Source of the DNA: Lachnospiraceae bacterium | Lineage (GTDB): Bacteria > Bacillota > Clostridia > Lachnospirales > Lachnospiraceae | Direction of reading: 5' to 3' | NCBI GenBank assembly: GCA_024403235.1 | Contig: JAKSSF010000001.1 | Location: 82,259-146,258, forward strand | DNA length: 64,000 nucleotides | Shown here: one piece after another, positions 20,801-28,716 of the stretch | Layout: the number at the start of each line of letters is the position of its first letter | Position numbering within the stretch: the first letter of the stretch is position 1 | Notes under the pieces: generated by a model | Database searches by the model: none | Told to the model about the DNA's origin: nothing | Seen by the model: the letters and a program-made list of their open reading frames with translations, nothing else | Position numbers and translations under genes: made by a program

Positions 20801-23800
20801 TGCTTTTAAAAGATATAGAATGCTATTCTTAAAGCTCAATTTCCCGGATTCACCCGAAAGAGTCCCTGCGATTTGATTCCAATTTCCGTCCTTATAATAA
20901 TAGGTCACAAGCTTATTTCCTGCAGAAACATCCCTATAACAAACTGCAGTTATTTCGCCATCAGAAACAATATGATGATTTGCTGTAAAAGCTGTTGCAT
21001 TTCCAAAAGAGCCTATCTTATTCCATGCAGAGTTGTATTGATACACTTCAGCCTTAGCTGTGTTAGTATTATTCACTACTAAATATAAAGAATTTCCATT
21101 TGATACCATGTCAAAATAATTCATATAGGAAGAATTTGGCACAGTATAAGAAGAGCTCCAACTGCTTCCTGTATTAACCTTAACAGTTAATGAATTATTT
21201 GAAGCAGATGCAACGAATATATTTCCGTTATGATATGTCATTTTGTAACTACTGCCGTTATCAGTTATTGTTGGTCCAAAAGAAGACCATTTCTGCCCAT
21301 CATATTTAATCACGGACATCACTGATCCATTTTGTACCAGTCCATAGACGTTACCATCGGGATCGATGCACAAATCACCATGTGCCATCTCCATATTTGC
21401 ACCCAACTGGTAATCGGTACCACTATTCCAGAGCTTATCTGTATCCATGGTGAACTCAACATCAAATGATATTGTATTACCTGATGCAGAACCTATATTC
21501 TTAATTATGATTCCGCTGTTTTGCCCATCAGCATACGTAATAGCATTTTCAGCTGTAGATGCCGTTGGATCCGCACTACCATATGATGTTATACCTGCTT
21601 CAGTAGAAAAGAACGACTTGTAAATTGCGCCATTATTGCTATTCTCTCCAAGCTCTCCCCTGGTATCTCCCTGTCGAAATACATAAATACCATCCGGAGG
21701 GCCGGCAAAATTACTCGTATTATCTACATTGGTGTTGACACGATATACAACCAAGCCGGAACCATATATTCCGCCATCGTAATCATACGAATTTGGAATA
21801 GCTCCATTGTATGCCGGTGTCTTCTTTCGATATTCCACTACAAAGAATTCTGTATCAGAATATGGTGTTTTCAATACTACTGCCTGCTTACCGCTAGCAG
21901 CATCATCTGTAGTAGGCGCTCGCAATTCCAGCGATGCATCTTCTGTATATTCATCCAGAGATGCAATCCATCCCTGCCTTGCCCTAAAGTAAGCCAATGG
22001 ATACTGTAATCTATAGTTCTCAGAGGCCATAATATCCCATAGTCCAACAGGAATAGAGCCGCTTTCCCCTCTTCTGTGATACAGATCCGGAAGCCCGCAA
22101 ACATGCAGAAACTCATGAACAATCATTCCCGCACCGTTAATTGAAGAGGTAAAGCTGCCGCTTTCGGGAATAACTGTGTAATTGTAGACATTCTTCCCAT
22201 TTATTGTCGCTGCACTGGCACCTGTTCCAATGTACTCATCCTTATGTCCAACATACAGACTGTTAGTATTGCCTGATTCACAAGGAACGACTATTGTCAG
22301 ATTATCCAAATATCCATCCTGGTTATTTAAGTCCAGATTAACCCCTGTAAGTCTGGGATCCCCGTTTAACTTAGCAGCTATCTCCTTTATTAATCTGGTT
22401 TCATTAGTGCCCGAATAGTAATCTGCAGGAAAATCCAACTGTAATGGAACGATTACGTCCCCATCAAACTGAGGGATATAGTTCATCAGCTTGATTTTGC
22501 CGCCTGAAACTCTTTTAATATACTCTCTTAATGTTCTTGGAGTATTCTCATCACCATTAAAGAGGCTGAAAAATGCCTGCTCGGCTCCATCAGCAGTTTT
22601 GTAGCAATACTTTCCGCTGGCTAAAGTTCCATGCTTATGTGTAGTATCCTGAAAATCAACAAACACAACCAGGTTAGAGAAGTTCTCGTCACCATCGCCT
22701 TGTGTTCCGGCATTGGCGGAGAGCACCTGTGATTTGTCTACAACTCTAAGCAGAAACTGCCTATTATATGCTTTTCCCGTACTGGAATAATCTGCCGGGA
22801 TAGTAACAGTAATAGAATATTCGCCCTTAGGAACTTTAGTGTATGGGCCCTCGTATCCTCCAATCAATAGTTTGTCTTCATGAAACTCCATATGTAAGCT
22901 GTTAGTTCCGACTTTATAGAAGTAGTATTCTTCTTCTGCATCTTTCTGTCGTCTGACAGTCATCGAGCCCTGACTATCGCTCACTTGTATCGTAAATGGA
23001 ATATACTCAAGATCCGAACAGTATTCACCTTCAAAAACAGGCTCAATACTCAGCTCAATTCCTTCATTGTCATCAGCGAATTTTATCATTCCGCCGATTG
23101 CATCTAATGTACTGCTTCCATTTTTCACTCTCAGGTCAGATAGCTTCGGAATTATCTCTTCTACTGAGGATTCAGTCTTTTTTGCAAGCCAGCTGCCGGA
23201 AGCTTCCTGATATGTCCAGTCAATAGCATTGCCATATTTTAAATTAGCAGTGAAAGAGTTCTGGCGCGAGTTTGATGCCTGAATATAGGTTCTTCCGGCA
23301 ACAAAGTTTCCTTCAGACTGATACCCCATATCACTATTCTTCATACCATCAATTGCTACATTTGTAGTACCAAGTACTTTACCATTAATACTTAGACACT
23401 GGCTTGCACCCAGAATTAATCCGCCGCCTCCCTGGAAATTCTGAATGGTCACGTTATTTCCAAAATTGTTTATACCAAACCTGGCTCCCGCATCTATAGA
23501 CAGATTATTGCTATTGCCTAAAAAGCTTGATGCGCTAGGGATGAAGTAACCCGATTTTACAGAAATATCATTAACATCTATCAGAGATAGATTGGTAATC
23601 TGATTGCCTGAACCCCTTAAAATTACGGAGACATTACCCCTGTTTAAGGTCCCATATCCATTCACAGCACTGACAGCATCATCATATGTTTCTACCGTGA
23701 TTGTTCCGCTTGTGGGATAATTAACACTATCTACACTAGGCTCATCCAATGTCCCCAAATTACTGAACCAATCGCTAGTATTGGTATTTGCTTGTCTTGC

Positions 23801-26116
23801 ACCTGCACCATCAACAACAATTCGTCCCCTGTCGTTGCCATAACGTTTTACGGTCGAATCGATTTGAATAGATACATTACCGCTATATGATTCGTTTAAT
23901 CCACCTGCATAAATACGACTAAAAAGAGTCTTTCCGCTTATCTTAATTACAGCATTACTACCAGAGTTCTGACCGATATGTCCATATGTTGGAATGGTTA
24001 GTCCACCGGCTACAATCTGTGCAGCATTGGCAGAATCACTATAAATCACATCTTTTAAAGTAAGTTTATGTCCATTTGCAAATAAAATCGGATGATATGC
24101 ATTCTCGAAGGACAGACTCAAGTTCTCAAAGGTTACATCTGATTCAAGGAGCAATCCACCCTTGCGGATAGAAACAAGCGGAAACTCACCCTCTCCACGC
24201 AAAGTAATCCTCTTACGAATAATATATGGTCCATTATCCGCTGAGGAGTCATCATTAATATAGCCTTTATTTTTTATAACAATTGTATCCCCGTCAGCAG
24301 CATGCTCGATTGCAGTACTTAGTAAATTATAGGGACTCGCTTCTGTTCCACTACCAGTATTCTGATTACCATTTGAATTGTACGTATAAATGGTGTTACC
24401 TGATGTATTTTCATCAAGCTCGGTCAAATACTGCGGCAAATCAATTGTATGCTTTTGGATATATCCTTCATTTGGATTTCTTCCAAGAATATATGTCAAT
24501 TTACCATTTTCCAGAGACATTCCATACAGATATCCCACCGTTTCATACTCATTTGAACGATTCCATATTTCTTTTGCTACAGTATCTGAAGATGGATCAA
24601 ATGAATATATCGCATCCTCTGTTGAAAAATATAATCTGCCATCATATTGTCCTATTCCTGAGAAAGACATAGGCCAATAGCCACCTCCAGTAGATGGTGC
24701 AGACTGATTTGCCTCCCAAGAACGCCAGTAACCTGCATTCTGGACTGTTTTTGAATATTCTAGATGCCCATTCGTATAATTGTACTGATTAAATACACCT
24801 GTTCGCCTGGTACTATCATATGCCATGCCATACCAGCGATTATCAGTCCCATACTCTACTCCTGCCCCAAGCTCCTCTAGCACCAAATCATTATCATATT
24901 GATTGCTCTCATTGCCTTCCTGGAATCCTATTTCGTACACCCAATCTTTTGCAGTTTTTATATGGCTATCCACTCCTGCTTCTGGATTTTCAAAATAATC
25001 TGAACTTTTTAGAAAAAATGTATGAATCGCCTGGCCAACGCGGTCAGTTACTGGATCGTCCCAACAAATATCTAGCTGATAAAATTTACCATCAGCTTTT
25101 ACATAATTCCATGTATGGATCATATTATCAGAGCTAACAATACCGCACTCTATCCCCATCAACTCACATAAATATTTTGTAGCCGCTGTATATCCCTGGC
25201 ATACTGCTTTTTTATTTACCAAACACCCATACATATCATAAATATGCTCGTAACTGGCAGTTTCATCATATTCACAATGCTTTGCCAGATAACTATTCAA
25301 GTAAAGAAGTTTCTCAAAATCACTCCAAGAAGCATGAATTCCTTGCCCAAATACTTTAATCTCGTCTTCTAATTCCTCTGTCATTTGGTTAATTGCTTCT
25401 TCAGGAGCCGAATATGCCAAGGATAACATTTTTACCTGACCAGCACTATTTACCGAATAAGACACTTCGTTACTTACATAAAACACATCTACACAGCTAT
25501 TTAAAGTATATCCCCAGAATTCATCAAATTCAGATTGTGTAATCCCATATTGACTAATATCTACTTGCCTAGAAAGTTTTTTTGCCTCTTGTTTTACAAC
25601 TTTAGCCGCATTCCGGAAGCGGTCCTCTTTTGATGCACCTTCTGAAACACTGAATAAGCTAACACTTTTTTTTAGAGTTTTTCTAGGTACCTCAAACACT
25701 CCTCCATCTTTTAAGATGCCGGATTCTGGGGTATATGTATATAAGGTTTCTTCCCTTTCGGGTGCCGCATTTGTATTGCTTTCCTGCAATGCAGACTCTG
25801 TTTCATCCAAACCATCATCTTTTTCTGTTTCTTCCACCTGTTCAGATTCTGCATCTTGGTTTTCTTTTTCTTCCAAGTCCGATTTTGACTCAATAGTCTC
25901 TTGCTCTTGTTCTATATCCGGTTTGATTTCTATTATCGGCTGTAATTGTGTTTCATCAACAACTGCTGATTGGGTCGGTGCTTCATCCTGCACATTTTCT
26001 ATAGTAGGTAATACCTCCGAAGCATACACCTGCGGTATTTCAGCACTATTTAATGAACTGAAACACAGTATAGATGCCAATGTTAAACTGATGATTCTTT
26101 TTCTAAAATTATGCAT
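14798..26116 (-). CDS. Giant secreted multidomain surface protein
   Basis: A 3772-residue protein (about 4137 if joined to the beta-helix part). It starts with a signal peptide (residues 1-32, RKRIISLTLASILCFSSLNS) and an acidic linker to about 130. A transglutaminase-like domain at about 250-360 has the triad C306 (AVCQGY), H334 (IHTWNY) and D349 (LDICWDDP). A beta-helix-like region spans about 590-950. An M6-type metallopeptidase spans about 1140-1510, with HEFLHVCGLPD zinc motif at 1334-1344 and the Met-turn-like LWDIMASE. A propeller-like region runs to about 1890. Seven InlB/Listeria-Bacteroides repeats (GWYT...LYAxW) cover about 1895-2410, then a chitobiase C-terminal-like domain (IYYTLDGSVPD), many Ig-like repeats, an eighth InlB-like repeat near 3575-3655 and a BIg2 domain to about 3733. 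No LPXTG or other anchor is seen. GAGGAG lies 12 nt before the ATG. Confidence 0.85.
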   Translation of the reverse strand: MHNFRKRIISLTLASILCFSSLNSAEIPQVYASEVLPTIENVQDEAPTQSAVVDETQLQPIIEIKPDIEQEQETIESKSDLEEKENQDAESEQVEETEKDDGLDETESALQESNTNAAPEREETLYTYTPESGILKDGGVFEVPRKTLKKSVSLFSVSEGASKEDRFRNAAKVVKQEAKKLSRQVDISQYGITQSEFDEFWGYTLNSCVDVFYVSNEVSYSVNSAGQVKMLSLAYSAPEEAINQMTEELEDEIKVFGQGIHASWSDFEKLLYLNSYLAKHCEYDETASYEHIYDMYGCLVNKKAVCQGYTAATKYLCELMGIECGIVSSDNMIHTWNYVKADGKFYQLDICWDDPVTDRVGQAIHTFFLKSSDYFENPEAGVDSHIKTAKDWVYEIGFQEGNESNQYDNDLVLEELGAGVEYGTDNRWYGMAYDSTRRTGVFNQYNYTNGHLEYSKTVQNAGYWRSWEANQSAPSTGGGYWPMSFSGIGQYDGRLYFSTEDAIYSFDPSSDTVAKEIWNRSNEYETVGYLYGMSLENGKLTYILGRNPNEGYIQKHTIDLPQYLTELDENTSGNTIYTYNSNGNQNTGSGTEASPYNLLSTAIEHAADGDTIVIKNKGYINDDSSADNGPYIIRKRITLRGEGEFPLVSIRKGGLLLESDVTFENLSLSFENAYHPILFANGHKLTLKDVIYSDSANAAQIVAGGLTIPTYGHIGQNSGSNAVIKISGKTLFSRIYAGGLNESYSGNVSIQIDSTVKRYGNDRGRIVVDGAGARQANTNTSDWFSNLGTLDEPSVDSVNYPTSGTITVETYDDAVSAVNGYGTLNRGNVSVILRGSGNQITNLSLIDVNDISVKSGYFIPSASSFLGNSNNLSIDAGARFGINNFGNNVTIQNFQGGGGLILGASQCLSINGKVLGTTNVAIDGMKNSDMGYQSEGNFVAGRTYIQASNSRQNSFTANLKYGNAIDWTYQEASGSWLAKKTESSVEEIIPKLSDLRVKNGSSTLDAIGGMIKFADDNEGIELSIEPVFEGEYCSDLEYIPFTIQVSDSQGSMTVRRQKDAEEEYYFYKVGTNSLHMEFHEDKLLIGGYEGPYTKVPKGEYSITVTIPADYSSTGKAYNRQFLLRVVDKSQVLSANAGTQGDGDENFSNLVVFVDFQDTTHKHGTLASGKYCYKTADGAEQAFFSLFNGDENTPRTLREYIKRVSGGKIKLMNYIPQFDGDVIVPLQLDFPADYYSGTNETRLIKEIAAKLNGDPRLTGVNLDLNNQDGYLDNLTIVVPCESGNTNSLYVGHKDEYIGTGASAATINGKNVYNYTVIPESGSFTSSINGAGMIVHEFLHVCGLPDLYHRRGESGSIPVGLWDIMASENYRLQYPLAYFRARQGWIASLDEYTEDASLELRAPTTDDAASGKQAVVLKTPYSDTEFFVVEYRKKTPAYNGAIPNSYDYDGGIYGSGLVVYRVNTNVDNTSNFAGPPDGIYVFRQGDTRGELGENSNNGAIYKSFFSTEAGITSYGSADPTASTAENAITYADGQNSGIIIKNIGSASGNTISFDVEFTMDTDKLWNSGTDYQLGANMEMAHGDLCIDPDGNVYGLVQNGSVMSVIKYDGQKWSSFGPTITDNGSSYKMTYHNGNIFVASASNNSLTVKVNTGSSWSSSYTVPNSSYMNYFDMVSNGNSLYLVVNNTNTAKAEVYQYNSAWNKIGSFGNATAFTANHHIVSDGEITAVCYRDVSAGNKLVTYYYKDGNWNQIAGTLSGESGKLSFKNSILYLLKASNGSGDGAGLYSANLASDAAVWTKLSGAQFADENTPEIDYLMIGNTPYVLYTGGNTFSSYVKRLVESEWQEVGNPLASSTSGPMAFRYANGKLHVAYYMHSKKLISVKDFAISEEELKAVPYTLSFNPNGGLVNTSSKEIYINDSYGELPDASKTGYRFLGWYTQQSGGTKVEPDDTYMVYQDQTLYARYAKLYKVTFDPAGGKVTPVSKEVASGETYGVLPQPTKAGYDFTGWYTATSGGTQIKDNSIVTITKEQKLYARWKLKTCTITYNACGGTADKVSKTLTYGNTYGTLPTASRTGYKFLGWYTAEVGGTKIASTTKYTTDGNQTLYAHWEGKPFTITFQPQGGTVSKTTQTATFGKAYGTLPTPIRKGYKFLGWFTKSTEGVERLSSSIYEKNGNETLYAQWEAKNFIVSFKEDKSAEENLLEKEILFGNVYGELPTPAERAGYTFAGWFTEKGAKVEAATIYQVDSDQIVYGNWIPKQYTVSLHNTLDPEAQEVQTKSVLYERAYGSLPELKKAGYQFDGWYTEADTSVRAADEDLGIKISEQDVYSLVGDQNLYAHWTVLYKIFFMPNKGELNTSYKELTTGSLYGILPTPIRPFYAFEGWYITNEAGVEQFITEESLFELESNQDLYAKWGYKYKVEPIRITDENGTIIEDGSVISKEKRIKLSTTTERTKIYYTLDGSVPDLEKLYSKEHPEYTTYLYTDTLKIGNESEIMVINAIGAREDTEDSELLTVTLQVLDESQDWGDVTEADREKMRYSEPNNIPNAFWVTNIQNVDYTGKAITQPGMRVFKGKKLLVLNKDYTVKYANNVKAGTATITVTGKGNYSGTLVKTFKIMPLDISIPADLENRKDNTTVTPGKFLFTYNGKVQKGSVTVYYSLSGKKTTLKNGTDYTVTYPNTDSKNKSTYNANAFKAVGDYEILIQGKGNYTGKRTIVETITPCTLMSALSYSIGNGEYNYSTVYPKSLTVKKGTKVLKGYCVRNAIGDNEAREHFEALENTESFDKNSYDYIYYATNNTNIGTANIIFIGLENKNLTGRVAKTFKITGRSFASALFGKEVTNSYAWNADMPSKYGWNSDGIGPVVAERVKDGEVSVKNPSVTYKVSTKQIDDLKGILKSEYTQLEDAEQKKAYDYTYEYVGSTDKIGTVKIVFTGINRYSGTVSKSYKITGRSLSSATFGSEITKSYAWNVDMPSKYGWNSDGIGPVVAERVKDGEVSVKNPSVTYKVSTKQIDDLKGILKSEYTQLEDAEQKKAYDYTYEYVGSTDKIGTVKIVFTGINRYSGTVSKSYKITGRSLSSATFGSEITKSYAWNVDMPSKYGWNSDGIGPVVAVREKDGEVSVKNPSVTYKVSTKQIDDLKGILKSEYTQLEDEEEKKSYDYTYEYVGNLSQIGAVKIVFTGINRYSGSVTKTFNITGTAITKMSVAGVNSSYSYTKNNIKPAGEELSDEAPTGFEVYAPATKTAAKKVLVKGRDYSITYQNNVKVGTATILITGKNGYSGTLKKTFKISGYNLLSDSKLATEKRRITVESIGEKLYTKGGVKPIPVVMDGDYQLRNNTDFTLKYSNNSGVNNGSNTSKRPTVTITGKGNYAGSIAVYFTISKSDISTSSISAGNVVYQKKANICKPAITITDGVSKTKLAAGTDYDSNIKYYYAEDPYESVIQIVNKKDVKVTRVQGDTVDLSKDIIPAGTRIRAVVSGKNNYTGKIETEFRVIKTDISKATVSIGNQEYTGKPITLDKSKITVTYNKKAISSDNFEIVKYENNVNMGTAKVTLKGINDLGGSKTVTFKIVQKPMYYVIEFKPNGGTGTMKTINASGDEVKLTANAFKNGKKIFTGWNTKADGSGTYYSDKQAVSTIGKRGQKLTLYAMWVQATGVSLSQAEIQGEAGDKVQLSARVIPNNVGNSKITWKSENTNIAEVNENGLVSLKKNGVTNILAYAAQNNVYASCMVKVGSSSISGDQYVIRVRDLPNQEDATDYFNQAISKIFRKSKYSIC
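16861..17598 (-). repeat. Near-identical 369-bp tandem repeats inside the giant gene
   Basis: The segments 16861-17229 and 17230-17598 are almost identical and encode a 123-residue unit (SYAWN-DMPSKYGWNSDGIG ... VKIVFTGINRYSGTVSKS). A third, more diverged copy lies at about 16492-16860, and the unit that follows 17590 drifts further. The near-identity over 369 bp within a much more diverged Ig-like repeat region points to recent duplication and likely copy-number variation by recombination or slippage. Confidence 0.85.
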
Positions 26117-26189
26117 AAATTATCAAAGCTCCTCTATATCGATAGTTCTTTATATTTTATCATTTTTTTTACCAAAAGTATATAAAAAC

Positions 26190-26213
26190 AGGAGCAACAC
26201 CAATGTTGCTCCT
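26190..26213 (-). terminator. Terminator after the chain-length gene
   Basis: A perfect 10-bp stem, AGGAGCAACA (26190-26199) with TGTTGCTCCT (26204-26213), and a 4-nt loop. On the minus strand it is followed by GTTTTTATA. It separates the Wzz-like gene from the giant protein, which would then need its own promoter in the A/T-rich stretch at 26120-26185. Confidence 0.85.
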
Positions 26214-26278
26214 GCAATACTTCTTTCATATAAATAATTCACTTATTATATTTCATAAACTAAAACGCTTTATATATT

Positions 26279-27325
26279 TTACTCGATTATATTTCCAATC
26301 ACCCTTTTCTCCAATGCATTGAGTGCGATCAACATTCCTTCCCAACTTCTATACTCGGACTGGTCACGACATACCCATAGCAAAACACCATCTGCTTGGC
26401 TCATATCCTCAAATTTTTCAGGCTGATTCATAAAATTTCCGTTTACAATCTGCAGCGTATCCCTTTGCATTTTTTCTTTGAAAGATCCTAAACAGTTACT
26501 GTCATTTATTTTATCATCTGTAACAATATATAAGGTTTTCACTTCTGTTTTTACAATCAGACTTTCCACATACTCTGTAGCAAGTAGCATTACATCCTCT
26601 GTTGATTTCTTATGCATGCCCCGAAGCTTATAGCCCCATTTGGTCAGAAAGTCTGGTTTCTGCTCTTTTGCTATAGCGCTGAAATCAGCCAACAAAATGC
26701 TACCTGAAAATGCTGCAAAGTCTTCTCCGGTTCTCACCTTGTTACCCAGAAGGTAGGCTACCCCAATTCCCAGAAGTATTAAAAATGTACCCGCGAATAC
26801 TCCAATGAGAATTGTTTTTCGATAGTACTGCGTTCGAAACGCACTTCTTTGCATTTCATCCGAAACATCCTCACCCTGCCCATTACTTTCTGCCAGAGCT
26901 TCATAATAAGCTTTTTGATCACCTGTTAGCACTCGGATATTCTTTGTAAAATAATCCGATACTGCAGCAGTTCTCTCTATAAGCAGTTGTTCTTTTTCTA
27001 TGATTTCCTGCTGAACAACTTCTGCTTCCCTTTTCTGTTCTTTTAATTGTCTTAAACCTTCCAATTCTTCTATCGTCAGCTTCTGTTCCTGTTGCAAAAG
27101 TTGAAAATTGTCATATAAAAGTTTGATCCCATTGGCAGCTTCTTCTGACAGCTTGGAATTTGCCTTATTATATTTTTCATCTAACACATGCTGTGGAGTG
27201 CAAAAGCTTATGACACCACCAATCAGACCTCCTAATATTAGGCCCGCCACCAGCCATTTCCATCTACAAATCATATATCCCAATAAATCGATTAAATTTA
27301 TTTCCTGCTCATAATCTTGGGTCAT
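26279..27325 (-). CDS. Wzz/CpsC-type polysaccharide chain-length protein
   Basis: A 348-residue protein with the Wzz layout: an N-terminal cytoplasmic start EINLIDLLGYMICRWKWLVAG entering a membrane segment (about 22-42), an external helical coiled-coil region (about 55-165), a second membrane segment (about 172-193, ILIGVFAGTFLILLGIGVAY), and a C-terminal cytoplasmic domain. That domain (about 195-348) resembles a CpsD/BY-kinase-like fold (TLYIVTD..., ADGVLLWVCRDQ) but has no visible Walker A motif, so it is probably inactive as a kinase. The ATG is preceded by AAGGAGG at 10 nt. It has its own promoter and terminator. Confidence 0.82.
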   Translation of the reverse strand: MTQDYEQEINLIDLLGYMICRWKWLVAGLILGGLIGGVISFCTPQHVLDEKYNKANSKLSEEAANGIKLLYDNFQLLQQEQKLTIEELEGLRQLKEQKREAEVVQQEIIEKEQLLIERTAAVSDYFTKNIRVLTGDQKAYYEALAESNGQGEDVSDEMQRSAFRTQYYRKTILIGVFAGTFLILLGIGVAYLLGNKVRTGEDFAAFSGSILLADFSAIAKEQKPDFLTKWGYKLRGMHKKSTEDVMLLATEYVESLIVKTEVKTLYIVTDDKINDSNCLGSFKEKMQRDTLQIVNGNFMNQPEKFEDMSQADGVLLWVCRDQSEYRSWEGMLIALNALEKRVIGNIIE

Positions 27326-27379
27326 AGTATATTGGCCTCCTTATTTCGTTCCATGTTATGTCGCAAAAAAGCTCAATAT

Positions 27380-27408
27380 ATTATAGCATACTCTAAGGCT
27401 AGTGGCTA
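27380..27408 (-). promoter_or_regulatory. Sigma-A-type promoter, extended -10, for the chain-length gene
   Basis: On the minus strand, TAGCCA (27408-27403), 17 nt, then TATAAT (27385-27380), with an extended -10 TGC directly in front. The predicted start is near 27373, about 48 nt before the ATG at 27325. Confidence 0.55.
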
Positions 27409-27425
27409 GAGTGTGGGGAGAGATA

Positions 27426-27724
27426 TTACTTTAAGGCAAGGCCTTCCCCTATGCATGCCTTTAATACTTCCATGATATATTTTAAATTTATTTTCTCATA
27501 TGGATTTCTTAATTTGGCCTCGATTGCAAGTGCCATTCCCCAAGTTTCTACGGAAGGTCCATCATAGTTATCATAATGGCAAATAAATCCATCTGCTAAA
27601 ATCTTTCTTCTATTTCCACAAAACGCTGATATCTCCTCAGTAATAAAGTGTAATGAATATTGAAATGTTCTATATATTGTGCTAATGCGGAGATTTCGCA
27701 AAAAGATTTATTATCTAGGTTCAT
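27426..27724 (-). pseudogene. Small hypothetical gene with a likely frameshift
   Basis: An ATG at 27724 with AAGAGG at 8 nt begins MNLDNKSFCEISALAQYIEHF, which ends early at a TAG. A different frame, open to 27426, reads FITEEISAFCGNRRKILADG and GPSVETWGMALAIEAKL. The second frame has only a TTG start without a ribosome site, so a one-base loss near 27660 joining both is the simplest reading (about 95-100 residues). I do not recognise the family. Confidence 0.45.
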
Positions 27725-27803
27725 GTGTTTTTCCTCTTTTCTATCGGTAATTGCTTTATTTTTTATACTTGTTTATAGGGGTTATCTACGGGCTAGTATA
27801 AAA

Positions 27804-27833
27804 ATACCTTGGCCGTTATTATAACCAAGGTAT
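27804..27833 (-). terminator. Terminator downstream of a small ORF
   Basis: ATACCTTGG (27804-27812) pairs with CCAAGGTAT (27825-27833) across a 12-nt loop. On the minus strand the stem runs straight into TTTTTATAC. It would end a transcript carrying the small ORF at 27864-28007. Confidence 0.7.
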
Positions 27834-27863
27834 AAGATTCAAATATTACTAAGCTTTTTAAAG

Positions 27864-28007
27864 CTAAATATTATTATGTTTATTTAGATATTTCAAAACA
27901 ACTGCGCAGCACTGCTCCATAGCCAATCGTTGATATTCTGGTTCAATCTTATCCGCACTCTCCATGAAATCCTCCAGTTTCCTAGCACAGTCAAGTATTT
28001 TCATCAT
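27864..28007 (-). CDS. Small hypothetical protein (47 aa), possibly a fragment
   Basis: An uninterrupted frame from ATG-ATG (28007, 28004) to a TAG at 27866-27864, giving a charged helical peptide: MMKILDCARKLEDFMES, then EPEYQRLAMEQCCAVVLKYL. The frame stays open 19 codons upstream to a TAG at 28067-28065 without a better start, and no clear ribosome site is seen. A T-run terminator follows it, which supports a transcript end here. It may be the 3' end of a lost gene. Confidence 0.35.
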   Translation of the reverse strand: MMKILDCARKLEDFMESADKIEPEYQRLAMEQCCAVVLKYLNKHNNI

Positions 28008-28202
28008 TTGATCATTATGATGTGCTCTAAGTTTATTTTGATTTTCAATAAATGAACTATTTTTCTAATACATAATCATTACAGAAGAAATCGCAAAAAC
28101 CACACTCAACATATTTCCGCTTTTTTCAGATTTTTTCAAACATTTTCAGTTGACATCTAGCTTTTTCTTTTTCATACGCAATTGCCGAATAATCAATTAT
28201 CT
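28008..28202 (-). other. Decayed coding-like stretch
   Basis: No intact gene. In one minus frame the sequence reads IIDYSAIAYEKEKARCQLKM, is cut by a TGA, and resumes KKRKYVECGFCDFFCNDYVL before a TAG at 28067-28065. The Cys-rich tail and the length suggest the remains of a gene downstream of the three-gene cassette, but no family is recognised. Confidence 0.25.
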
Positions 28203-28484
28203 CTATCCTCTATAAAACTCTTCTGTTCCGCCAAAAGAAACCCAATTTTTATACATTTCTATATAATTTTCTTTTATGAACTTCTGGATTTTATGAATTT
28301 CTGCATCTGTAAGATCGCCTCTCTTTTTCATTACGGTGCTTCCATCGCCTTTAACATAAAATTTAGCGGAATTTGCTTCTGTTAACTTTTTATCACTTGC
28401 ATGCACATGCATAGCTTCAATAATACATTCAGATGTAAAATACAAATAATGATCTGCAATTTTGTCTCTAAAATATTTTGGCAT
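28203..28484 (-). CDS. DUF4160-like small protein
   Basis: A 93-residue protein with an early HVHASD-type motif (CIIEAMHVHASDKKLTEANS, then AKFYVKGDGSTV) and a C-terminal helix pair (LTDAEIHKIQKFIKENYIEM, then YKNWVSFGG). This layout - beta strands with a conserved His-x-His, AKF, then a helix ending in a Trp - matches DUF4160, a family often found in two- or three-gene cassettes and suspected of toxin-antitoxin function. The start ATG has GGAGG 6 nt upstream, inside the end of the preceding gene, showing tight coupling. The family assignment is by memory of motifs. Confidence 0.6.
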   Translation of the reverse strand: MPKYFRDKIADHYLYFTSECIIEAMHVHASDKKLTEANSAKFYVKGDGSTVMKKRGDLTDAEIHKIQKFIKENYIEMYKNWVSFGGTEEFYRG

Positions 28485-28485
28485 A

Positions 28486-28716
28486 TTAGTCCTCCATAAA
28501 CTGCAGATTTTTCTTACATAAATCCAAGACTATCTTTTGTTCTATTTCATCCATATTGGTTTCTAGCAGTTCTGAATTCATATTTACCACCATCGCTGAT
28601 GTCGGACGTTCCAGATTTAATATACTTATAAAACCATCTTCTCTTTTCATAAATGCGTAACCAGCAACTATAATTTCCGATGATTCAGCAATATTCATTA
28701 ATTCTTTTTCAGACAT
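28486..28716 (-). CDS. Small hypothetical protein, middle gene of three-gene cassette
   Basis: A 76-residue acidic protein (SEKELMNIAESSEIIVAGYA, then FMKREDGFISILNLE) ending in a helix (EIEQKIVLDLCKKNLQFMED). Not recognised. A GAGG site lies 7 nt before the ATG, which overlaps the end of the preceding gene by 8 nt; its own 3' end carries the ribosome site of the next gene. The pattern of three short, overlapping genes suggests that their products act together or counteract one another. Confidence 0.6.
   Translation of the reverse strand: MSEKELMNIAESSEIIVAGYAFMKREDGFISILNLERPTSAMVVNMNSELLETNMDEIEQKIVLDLCKKNLQFMED

Noticed and set aside
25716..26237. 173-codon plus-strand ORF opposite the giant gene's start
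   Set aside because: It is the complement of the acidic linker and signal region, giving a Ser/Cys-rich peptide without a ribosome site; codon pattern and conservation favour the minus strand.
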